Shown here one piece after another: positions 13,159-26,401 of a stretch of 48,971 nucleotides of DNA (position 1 is the first letter of the stretch; each line of letters begins with the position of its first letter). Both the position numbers and the translations under genes were made by a program. Where the stretch lies: positions 1 to 48,971 of the forward strand of contig ADNK01003026.1 of NCBI GenBank assembly GCA_000320545.1, in the 5' to 3' direction. The notes under the pieces are model-generated. The model was not told where the DNA came from, ran no database searches, and was given only the letters and a program-made list of their open reading frames with translations. The DNA comes from Bigelowiella natans CCMP2755 (Eukaryota; Cercozoa; Chlorarachniophyceae).

Positions 13159-13399
13159 AAGCAGCTGTTATAGAACATGCTATTCTCGTCGGAATGAAGC
13201 TTAAGTTCTTTAAAATATCTCAATCGTGTTACATGTATTATCATAAGATAATAAACAATGCTGTCATAATTCTCATTGATAAATTAAAATATGAAACTAC
13301 GGATGATACAATAGCACATGCATGATAAGAACGGTAGATAGTAGACACAGTATATACTATATACATATGTTATTCATACCATATACAATGAGGTGCCTG
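13159..13399. other. 3' flank of SMU1
   Basis: AT-rich sequence directly after the SMU1 stop codon, presumably 3' UTR and terminator. An ORF that reads on through it is only continuation past the last exon in another frame. Confidence 0.5.
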
Positions 13400-13506
13400 T
13401 TGTAAAAATATGCCTAATGCATAAAGCTAAGCATTAATTGTGTGTAGTAATTATATTTTTCGTGCACGTGACATCGACCACACATGTTTTTGCCAGCGAT
13501 CCGGCA

Positions 13507-13640
13507 TGTCATTGCAGACACGAACAAAAACAACATGAGCGTTGTAGCCGTTGCCCCTTCTGCAGAGCTAAATATTAAATTGGGATGACAAAAGAAATTT
13601 GTAATCATTTCATTGCGCAAGCATCTGTCTCATACTGTTC
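13507..13640 (+). repeat. Dispersed island element, copy A
   Basis: Shares with copies B and C an ordered run of words: acaa-cagacac-aacatg, aGCGttGTAGCCgtTGC, agct, ggatgac, gaaa-ttt, catTTCATT and TCTCAT. It is the most diverged of the three copies. All copies are on the same strand. Confidence 0.75.
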
Positions 13641-14396
13641 ATGCACGTGTTTACTGCGACGACGGACATGCTAGTGCATGTGGTACAAATCTAGCAAATG
13701 TCAGTGCGCTGTCGATCATGCGATAAACTTGCAGCTACAAGTTGTACATCTAGATGTGCACGACATCGACGACCGGCAACAAAGGATGCTTTCTGTGGTC
13801 AGTCTGCGACCACCAAGTGCATGTAGGTGCGCATGCGCATGCATGAGTGCAAATGGTAGTGCACGTTGTGCTTTGTCATGTCTCATATTTTCATGCAGGC
13901 ATGCTCACATGGGTTCAGGCCATGTCTACTGCAGCTCAGCTAGTCACATGGGGGCATGCAACTCACGTTGCATACCCAGAAACATTGTCACAGGAGGGGG
14001 CGCGTGCAGCGCGGGAAAACATCCATCTCGGTTGTCAAACCGTGGATGTTTTCCAGGAGCACCCTCGGCATTTTGCTTGCGACGTGGAGTCAGCCTACGT
14101 GGTGGAACATTTTAGGAAACTGTGACACGTGGCATGCTGCTGACAGGGATGCTGTGTGTCCAACGCATGATGTGCATTAGCGCGCAAGCAGCTAGTTTGG
14201 CATGCTCCAAACGACCCGCAAGCAAGCGGTGAGCTTTGTCCTTTGGTGGTTTGCACATGCATGATCAGCTTGTGTCACACGTTCAACAGGGGCTTGGTTT
14301 TGTGGACTCAAGCATTGTCAAAGCACACATCAGCACGGTTGTGTTGTTGGCGCTGCGCAATGCAACTACTCTTTCAAATGCATGAAACACATCATT

Positions 14397-14520
14397 GTGG
14401 CCACAGAAACAAACAGACACAACATGTAAGCGATGCAGCTTTGCATAGCTACACTAGTTCATTAGGATGACCATTGGAAAGATTTAATCAGTTCATTACA
14501 TCCGTCTCATGTACATGTCT
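14397..14520 (+). repeat. Dispersed island element, copy B
   Basis: Near match to copy C at 45025: AAACAAACAGACACAA, then AAGCG, AGCTACA, ATTAGGATGACCATTG, AAA-ATTTAA, TTCATTACATCCGTCTCAT. It sits about 900 bp from copy A in the same island. Confidence 0.9.
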
Positions 14521-14660
14521 TGGCTACATCTGTTGATGGTTTCTTATGTGCAATTAAAATGTCCAACGCACAGCATAGACATACGTATATATCATAATAT
14601 CCCGTGCACTGCACTAACCAATGATTCGCGAAATAACATGCGCTTAATTGCCATGATGTG

Positions 14661-15065
14661 ACCATGACCGTGGAAACTATTATCGTATGTCTATGATAGA
14701 GTATTATTGTACGTAGAAGTGTATGATAGGTAGATGCCTACTAGGTACTAAGATATATATGATAGATATGCATATATATAGTACATTTACAGCTATAAGT
14801 AGGCTATGCGCTGTTGTATGCAGCACTCAAATATATCTGTTTGTTTCACGTATTCTTAGGAAATAACCATGACACGCATTGCCAGCGAAGTGCCGCAGTA
14901 ATTTAACAGTTGTTACGAAACTTTCAACGTACTGTCATGGCAGCCTCCACAACATGAACATAAGTTAGGGATATGTTAGAGAAAGAAGCGGTTACACTTA
15001 TTTTCTCCATGTAAATCTACAATGTGGCGGTATCCCTTTGATAGGAACAGTATTCAATAATATTC
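14661..15065. other. 3' flank of the Tim44-like gene
   Basis: AT-rich sequence with short ATAGATAT-type repeats between the island and the stop codon of the minus-strand gene. I see no coding segment. Confidence 0.5.
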
Positions 15066-16957
<1,892 letters not shown>

Positions 16958-17868
16958 AATGTAACAAGAGAAAGTAGTGATTGAATGTCCTCTAACTCGA
17001 GCCAGGGGCAGAATGAGCTTGGTGTACGTGGTAGTGTGGGAAGATTGAAAGCGACAAGCAAAAAAGCTTGTCTCACGCTATGTTTTGAATGCCATTTGGC
17101 CATATTTTCAGTTAACATTGAGTTCCTCAAAGAAGGACACAATTTCCAACTTCTTACAGCTGTGATGTATCCGGTTATTTTTGAAACCGGCAGTCAGAAA
17201 AGGAATCCTACGGTGAGGAGAAAGAACCAACGCTGCTTCGTTCTTTTCCCATGTTTTCAAATACAAAACCTAATGTTCAGAATTAACGGACTCAATTGAT
17301 ACATTTTGTGCATTTCATATGAAATAGAATGTTCATTTTAACATACAATCAAAAATATCGTTGTGATTTACATATACGTCATAGGCAAATGCTCACTCGC
17401 ATTCAACATGTTACTTTGTATAATTTGGCCGTTGCTTACATTTCTATGATATAATTCTGATTTGTCCCATCGCCAGCAATAAGACAAACTGGAAGATTGT
17501 CGCAGGAATAATTCGACAGAGGATTTTCCTCACGAATCCATTATTTTGGATCTGTTAAAGCTGAATACCCGAATATTCTCTCCTCTCCGAATCCTGCTTT
17601 ATCTTCCACCAACAGCTTCCCTTCTCTGATCCTGCAGAGAAAGAGGGGGGGAAAGTGGGGATACTTAGCTTCACATTTTAAAGTGGGAGGGAAAGAAGTT
17701 GAATAAGAGGTGGAAATTGATCATTAACAGAGAAGTCTGTAGTCGTTGAGGCCTGAACAGTACTAATTGACAGCTGCCCCCACACACATAGGTGGGCGTG
17801 TCTCCGGAGGCCCTTAAGTTCGTTTTTGGGCTGAAGATGCATTAAAATCGACAACCAAACCTTAGAAA
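16958..17868. promoter_or_regulatory. Divergent intergenic region (Tim44-like / adenylyl cyclase)
   Basis: 911 bp separate two start codons that point apart. It is free of both microsatellites and TGCATG words, unlike the convergent junctions. A 104-codon plus-strand ORF from 16985 matches no family I recognise and abuts the other gene's start, so I do not call it. Non-coding 5' exons of the cyclase could lie here. Confidence 0.45.
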
Positions 17869-19586
17869 ATGCTTCTAAGATCGATAAAAGAGGAGCCAGC
17901 AATAGCCTTGTCGTCATCGACGGCTGGAGGGGAGAGATCTCCTGATAAGGTAAAGAACAAATCGAGCCCTGATTTGGTTAGAAATGATAAATTCGTCATA
18001 ATGATTATCTCCAGGTCGATGGGGAACAATTCCCTGATTTATTTGGCCGCTTGCTTAAAAAGGTTCGAAAAGCTCTCCAATTATTTCATGAAATTCTGCT
18101 CATAAATACCTCATGTATTTTAGTCAAAGAAGCTTCGGACCTATCAAATGCGCTTCGTTAGGGTACTTGAAGGTGCAGTGTACTACAGTAAAAAATTGGA
18201 ATCATTATCAGACGAGGGTTGGCTTCGTAAACAAGAGGTAAGAATCTTCCTCAATACAAAAAACGTCGTTTGCGTTTTCTTCATCGTCGTCATGTCGTCG
18301 GCACTGTCGCCTTTTGTACTGGCACCCGCATCATTATGATCACAATAATCTTATTGATGTTCTTCATCATTCTACCTTGTGTAGGCTCTCTCAAAACAAG
18401 CTGTGACCCAAGGAGAAATTATGGTCCGGAATACTGAGAAAGATGTGGCAATTATTCCCATAGAAGTGGGTTTCAGAAGACCAAACCATAACACAGCTGC
18501 CGTATAACAATACTAAGATGAATCTCAAACATTACTTCTAACAAGTTTTATATAATTCGCTCATTATTAGGCTGTCGCACGCGCTTTCGTCGATCCAGAA
18601 CGGCCGCATAAATTATGCATCGAAACTAAAATCGGCGAAAATTCGGAGATGTTCAACCTTCGTGTACCGGACCATGACGACTTATGGATCAATAAGTCAT
18701 CAGTTGGAAAGGATGGGAAACGAATTCCTCCGGTGATAAGTTCGCCAGGATTTACGTTTTTAGATACACGATCAAATAATTAATAGGCTGGAACAGTGTT
18801 TAAATTGATAATTCGGGTTGCATATGCAGATCGGATAAATAGATTGATATTTTCCGCCAAACTGAACATCGAGAGGGCAAATATTTCGAGAAAATGTGAA
18901 TTTTATATCAAGTCACATCTCGGGGATGTGTTTAATTTGCTAGTCATTGTGCGTTGGTGGCTGTATACATTTTTGTGATGAATATTATCATAATTATCAC
19001 CATTGACACTCAGAGCGAAACATCTGCCACCTGGGTGCAAGGAATCCTGCAATACAGAAGGCAGTTCCTTGCCAGAAAAAGACAAAATGCAAACAGACTA
19101 AATAGAGCTCCGCATAGAAGAGGGACAAGTTCGTCTAAACCGACAACCAAACCTGTAACAGATCTCCAGCGGGTACAACAGTTACACCATATATCTACAT
19201 CCTCCTTTTTCAACACGATACTGAAAGACCACCTAAGCTTAATATGAGGGGGACCTCGTCAACAATATGTATTACAAGTGAAACATCTACTATCTAAAAT
19301 TTTTTGCTTTTGATCAGATCATCGGAGGGTCAAAGAGCGAAGGAAGCATTAGAGAACATGTGAGAGACAATCCTTTTTGCTCTTGAATCTTGGATTTATA
19401 GTTCATCTCTTTGGCTTCTCGTCATTCGCTTTACTAAGACTCTTATTTTCGTATAAATAGAAGAAAAAACATTCAAGAACCCGAAGTAGGAGGAGCGGTT
19501 CCACGCGTATGGACATAATACGAATAGATGCTTCGGAGGAAACGGTACTATATATATATATTTAATGTATAAATCTTATTATGGTT

Positions 19587-19645
<59 letters not shown>

Positions 19646-21128
19646 AGGTGTGTGTGTGCGCGCGCGTGTATTTACCTGTGTCCCAATTAAGATATTGAAT
19701 TATACAATTATGGCGTGTATTTGCCTGTGTCCCAATTAATATATTGAAATATACTATTATGAAAAGCAGCAGCAGCAGCCGCAGCCCAAGTATTCCTTCT
19801 TAATATTCTTTCTTTATCGCTTATTTCTTGTTAGTGATATTTCCGTTCTTCTTGGTCATAAATAAGCTCTATCATTTGTACGCATATGATGTCTCATTTT
19901 TACTTACAGGCTAAAACACGACAGCTAGAGCAACTTGCTTCCTATGTTCCAAGAATACTCCTTTCTCAATACCTCAAGGCTGATATGCAGTCGCTGTCTG
20001 TTCTCCATGACCATAAGTCGAGGAGTACGGAAGACAAAAAAGTACCAACATATTTACATGAGCGGCGTGTAAGTTGTGGCTACAGATATAATGTGCTTTT
20101 CTACGAATAAAGTAAAGAGAGGATGATGCCAAACTCATATTTTGTTCCAGGGTTCCTCTAGCTTAATAGGCGTTTTCTACTTTCTCTCTCTCGCTTTTTC
20201 TTTTTGACAATTTGTGAATAAATGCCGATGGACTGCGACTGATTAATTCATTCTTCATGTGTATTCTGTTATTATTCTAAAGCAGCATCTTGTTCCACCA
20301 TTGTCGTTTGCTTTACCATGCTCCTGTTTGGTATTGGCTGATGTCAGCGGTTTTACCAATTTAAATGAAGCTTTTAGCACAGTAGAAGGGGGAGCAGAAA
20401 AAGTGACGTATCATCTTAATCAATATTTCACTATTCTACTCAACATCATCGAGAAACATGGCGGAGATTGCATAAAGTTTGCAGGAGATGCGCTTATTGT
20501 TCTTTTCAAGGAGGAACCAGAGTAAGGAGTAGTAGTAGTGGAAATTGTTGTTACAATTGTTGTACGTGATGAGAGTAGTCGTAACTGCAGGAGCCATAGT
20601 GTTCAACATTTCAATCTTTTTTAGTTCTTAATTTCATAACCACTAATTTACAAAAGGCATATTCTGAAATACGGTTGAAAAGCCACAACTCCATTACTAT
20701 TTTCAAATTTTAGACAATCAAAGTCGTATTATTATTTTCGTTTTGTATTCCCCTCTCGCAAACTTGTTGTTGTGGTGAAGCTAGTGGCAATTATAATTCT
20801 AAAATATAGGTACGACCAGCAAACGTACATCTCGCGTGTTCATAAGCACATCAAGCCCATAAAACCGCATCAATATACATGCCTAAGAGCCATTCAATGC
20901 GCTCTTGAGCTTGGGGCCCAACCCGCATACAAGATAACAGGTAGTAGTAGTAGTAGTTACACACACTCACACACATCCTATCATCATTAGAAGAGAAAAC
21001 ACATTAGCGTGGCAGTGATGCTGACGATGTTTGAATATAATGCGATGATGAGTAATTAGGACCATTACATAACATGCATATTATATCAATATTAAATACA
21101 ATATAAATATATATTCCCAGTAACAATT

Positions 21129-21207
<79 letters not shown>

Positions 21208-23543
21208 CTGAATATGCAGCTTCAGATAAACAAGTTGCAGAAAGCTGATATTATCGCAGCAGCCTACAAATTTGTCATCATCATCATCATCATCCGTTTG
21301 TGCTACAGGTGGTGGAGGGTTTCATAAAGTTGAGCTTACGCTGCACGTAGCAGTAGGTTACGGTGATTTACAAGCTTTGCACGTTGGAGGACACGACAAT
21401 GAATGGGAATTCCTTCTTACTGGAGCACCTTTCAAGCAGATTGCAAAGGCTATTGATATTAGTAAGAAGGGAGAAGTTGTCGTAACCAAAGAGGTTTGGA
21501 CAGAGGTGAAGAAGCACTGTAAGGGGAAATCCGTGAGTGCGTATGGATCTTCGGAAGTGAAGGTGTCTGCAGTTATTCACGATGTGAAAACTCTTCCTGC
21601 TGCAACTATCACAATTCCGCTCAAGATTTGGCCAGCCATCGAACGGTATTTAACAGATACAGAACAACAACAGTAGAGCATATATACATGAAAGAAACAA
21701 ACCTCCTCGTCACCACCGCAACAGTATCCTCTTAGCCTTCACACCAAACATATTACGATCCCCTTTTGTTGGTTGTTCCCCAATCATATTATTGCTGTTG
21801 CATACAAATAAGAAATAGGCAATTATGTCTTTGCTGCCTGTAGTTCTTTGATAGTTGCTTGATGTAGTCTGATACTTCTTCCTCATACGTGCTCTTCTTC
21901 TTCTTCTTCTTCTTCTTCTTCTTTTTCTTGTTGAAATTGAAGTTATGTGCCTCGAATGGTTCGTGATGGGATCGGTAAAGGAATGACGCGTTGGCTGGCA
22001 GAACTGAGGAATGTATCCGTAATCTTCGTCAATATAAAGGGGCTTATGCTCAACCGGAGGCACAATACACCTCTAGATAAGACTCATGAGGTTCTTGGTT
22101 TTATGGAAAGCGTTGTCGCTTGCAATCAAGGGTAATAAATAAAACTACTACTATCATTATTATTCACCAGAATATATAATTATGAGGAGCTTTTGGAAGA
22201 GAAAAAATAATTAAGCAAAATTTGATCACAAAGTGCTGAATGAGTTTTCTTTCCACGAAGGAGTAGTGTGCAGAATATTAACGACACATCATAGAGAACC
22301 TAATCCTAATCCTATATGAATTAACACAATTAGCCTTTCCTTCCTTTTTGGTTCTGTAGATACCGGAGACAATTCTTGGTGGACGACAAGGGCACGGTGC
22401 TAATAGTGGTGTTTGGTGTACCGCCATTCTCGTGGGAGGACAACGGGTATCGAGCTGTAAAGACGGCTATGGAACTGAGTCAGACGCTACATACCCTCGA
22501 TGTTGATCATGCCATTGGTAGGTGTGCCTTTTCCTAAAAATGGATGATACTTGATACATTTAAATTTATTGAATCCGGATTCAACCATGTCATTAAATTT
22601 GAATATCTACCAGAAGTATATTGTTTACCTCCTCCTCCTCCTCCTCCTCCTCGTCAATAGATGTATTTTCCATAAGAATTTAAGTCTTATGATGTCGTCT
22701 ACTATTTTCTCTCTGGTGGTGTTTAGGGATCGCTTCGGGAATGGTGTATGTTGGTAGTGTCGGAAGCCTTTCGAGGCGTGAGCATGCTGTTGTGGGTGAT
22801 ACAGTTAATTCAGCAGCTCGCTTATCGTGCAAGGCACCTAATGGAACAGTGTGGATTGACGAGGCGACTTCTCAACAAGCAAATCGAAAAATAATCCTGA
22901 AGCCTTGTGGTTCAATAAAGGTACTTGCCTTAACACCTACACCAGTAGTAGAAGTAGTAGTAGTAGTAGTAGTAGTAATAGCAGGGTCTATTCCTCTGCT
23001 GGTAAAGTATTAATTCTGTTTGTTGTTCTCCCCTCCTTCCGTGAATGACTGATATACATTAGGTGAAGGGAAAGAACAAAAAAATTCAAATATATGAGCC
23101 AACACAGTTTCGTGTTGCTCGAAATCTTCTTGAAGGCCCTCATGTGATTGGACGCGAGGATCTATTGAAAAGCTGTATGAACCACCTTGTTGCAGTTAAG
23201 GTGAATAGAGCAAAAAGGATGCTCTGGCTTACTGGACCTGCAGGAGTAGGGAAAACAGTCATCATGGGCTATATTTATCGCTTGGCAAAGCAAAATCTAC
23301 AGACTTTCTATACAATAGGTGAATTTTATTATTATTATTATTATTGTTATTATTATTATTATCACCACCTCCTTCTAAGTAGAAGACAGTAGTAGGAAAA
23401 ACAAATGATATATGCCACTAACAACATCATTGCTCTAGTTCTCGTCAGTAAGTAACAGTGCACAAATGTTATTCAACCCCTACTACTACCTTGTTAATCC
23501 ATAGTTATCATTATCAGGATGGTTGGAATGTTTGGATAATGAT

Positions 23544-23575
<32 letters not shown>

Positions 23576-24194
23576 TGCATTTTTATTCTCAGGAGAGGCT
23601 ACAGCAACATCGTTGGCGCATAATGTATGGGGCCAGTTGTTAGAACAGGTGATGGGACTTAGTGGGCAGCCACCGTCGATGATGCGACATCATATTCAAG
23701 AGGCTGTAGCACAATCAGATGAGCTCAAGACCCTCTCTCCTTACTTAGAGCTACTCAATACATTGTACGTACGCACTCATAATTGCAGTAGTAGCTAATA
23801 TGACAGCAAATTCTCACCAAAAATATTCCCACATGAAAGGATATACTCATACTCATGCATAATCAAACACATACAAAACACATACAAAGCACACAGAGGT
23901 CCCCAGATTCGACAATATAGAGGCCATGATTTTAAGAAGAATATTCTTGTTATTTATCTGAATGGTTTTCTGTTTGGACTACTACTTTTTATTGGGACTG
24001 ACAATATCCAGGTTGGATTGCGAGTTCCCTGCTACTGACGAATCAGCTAGATTACTGAATGAAGCGCATATGACAGACGCTATGGAAGCAATCTCTCTTT
24101 TTACACATAATATGCTGCTAGAACTAGTCAAGATTGCTGTTGGAAATAGACCTTCAGTATGGGTTATTGACGATGCGCAGTACATCGACTACAG

Positions 24195-24237
<43 letters not shown>

Positions 24238-26297
24238 GATTTATCCGAGATGTATTGTTGGATATGAAAGGAATGATGTACCAAAGCATTGTGCAGCAGC
24301 AGAGTGTTTGCCATCTATCTATCGAAGCTGTATAATAGTTTCTATAGTTTTGATCAGGAAAATTATGCATTGCATTGCTCCTTATTCCCCCCCCACAATG
24401 TCTTTACCTCGTCATAAGAAGTGTGATTATGTTTGTGTTTATGCCATCATTGATAATCTATCTCACAGGAGTATGCAGCTACTTTTCGATGTATTTGACT
24501 CACTACCCTCTGTGTTAATGCTCATGGCAACAAGAGATATAAAAGCAGCAAGTACAAGTGCCACCGACAACAAATCAGAAAGCATTAATCGTGAGGGCAA
24601 GAACAAGAGCAAAAGTTATGAGGAAAAGATAAAGAAAATGGATGGTCAAGTGGAGACTAGAGTTGGTAGTACCACATTAAAGTCGTCGAGGAATACAACG
24701 ACAGCAGCAGTAACAGAATCAGCATCGACTGCTGATGTTGTGTACAGAGGAACGTATGATTCAGAGACTGCTGCTTTTCACTCCCCCTTGCCTACAATTC
24801 TAGATACACCTCCAGTTAGTGCTCTTGCCAGTCGCCATAGCTCAGAGCTGTCTGCAGTAGGTGTCACAGGCGAGACGGACAATAGAATAACAATGGCAAT
24901 TAGGAATCCGATTATTTCACACATGGATGATGATGATGAGCTCGTAGTAGCTAAAAGAGACCAAAACAATGGTGATGGTGATGGCTGTGAAAACGATGCT
25001 AAGGACGACGAGAAAAGTAACAATAATGATATCAATACTCAGACTGATGTTGAAAATAGTAGTGACAATACTCACAATGGTGAAGCTTTCAAAAATGATG
25101 ACGACGGTGAAAAGAAAAAGAGTAACGGGCAGCCAGAAGTGGAATGCAAAAAGGGAAAAGGAGGACTAGAACAACATCAAGTCGATCATCGGATGAGAAA
25201 ACCAATAAAGGAGGATAATGATGGGCATAAGTCAGCACCGCCAGCAAGGGATAATAATAATAATAATGATGATGATGATGATGATGAAGCCCATCCCAAC
25301 AGGAAGAAGAAGCAGCCGCCGTGTCTGAAGAAAGAAAGTCTACTTACGAAATCTATGCCGTGTTTAGATGAGCTGCTTGTTGGTAAGAACACTGCTGCTG
25401 CTGCTGCTGCTGCTGTTGCTGCTGCTGCCCATGAGTTGAAAAACGTACGTTCGTACATCCTCTAGTTTCATTGGCAAATAATAATAATAATAATAATAAT
25501 AATAATCAAATAATAATAAAATTAATAAGAATAATACTAATAACAGCAGAGCACATCTGGACGATTATTTACACAACATACCCAAATGCATTTTGTATAA
25601 AACAAACGGTACATACCATAACTTTTGAAAAACAATTGATATTAGGCAAGTCTCCATCGTCTCACACCCAGAAATCGAGTACGAACATGCGAGAAGTTGT
25701 TGCTGATTCAGCAGAAATGGGGGCCTATTTAACAAATAGTCAGAAAAAAGGTGGTGATGATAAGTCAGTTGCTGTAAGAAAATCTAGTAGTGAACCTGGA
25801 TACAGCAGCTGTGTAGGTCAAGTTGGAGATAGCCACAACGCCATTGATCGAAAATTATTACCTCCAGTAACAACAGATTCTCCTTCCTTGTCACAGAAAA
25901 GACGGATGGAAAATAAAAATAAAGAATATAAGAAGGATGCTAGTAGCAAAAGTAACAACAATGGTACCTGTCAGCAGCAACACCATGATTTAAATGCTGA
26001 CGGTGGAATTGGAAGTAGCCTAGAGAGAAAAAGTGATGATGATGAACAAAAAAGTGAAGAAAGTGACAAACCTAGTTTGGTTGCGCGATCATTATCCTTC
26101 GGTCATGAGGATTTGAGACCACCAGGGATATCTTTCCTCAAAATTCCTGATGATGATGCATCATCCAACGGTGAATAAATAACAACTATAAAATCAAATG
26201 ATAACTGTAGCATGATGTATGTATAAGTAGTAATAGTAGTTACTAAATTTTATTGTTTTCATTTTACAACATTATTCTAACTGTAAGACAGATAAGA

Positions 26298-26342
<45 letters not shown>

Positions 26343-26354
26343 AGTAATGTGTAG

Positions 26355-26401
<47 letters not shown>

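Larger units (their letters stand above)
13400..14660. other. TGCATG-rich intergenic island at a convergent junction
   Basis: Lies between the 3' ends of SMU1 and the minus-strand Tim44-like gene. It is dense in GCATGC, TGCATG and CACGTG-like words, has higher GC than the introns, and holds no microsatellites. Several ORFs of 75-145 codons overlap in different frames, which is expected from the base composition. It holds two copies of a dispersed element (see 13507 and 14397). Confidence 0.75.

Noticed and set aside
13678-14180. Overlapping ORFs of 145, 92 and 74 codons in the 13.4-14.6 kb island
   Set aside because: Three frames are open at once, with no family resemblance; the openness follows from island composition (few TAA/TAG).
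16985-17299. 104-codon plus-strand ORF between the Tim44-like gene and the cyclase
   Set aside because: No recognisable domain, overlaps a similar-sized minus-strand ORF, and starts 28 bp from the other gene's ATG; probably promoter sequence.
21673-21675. TAG codon as the end of a one-domain cyclase
   Set aside because: A GT donor overlaps it, and the next exon (21943) continues in phase into the second cyclase half, as in the whole family.
24134-24468. Upstream part of the 443-codon ORF through the TAG repeat
   Set aside because: It is intron: the exon encoding Walker B ends at 24194 and the family sequence resumes at 24469.
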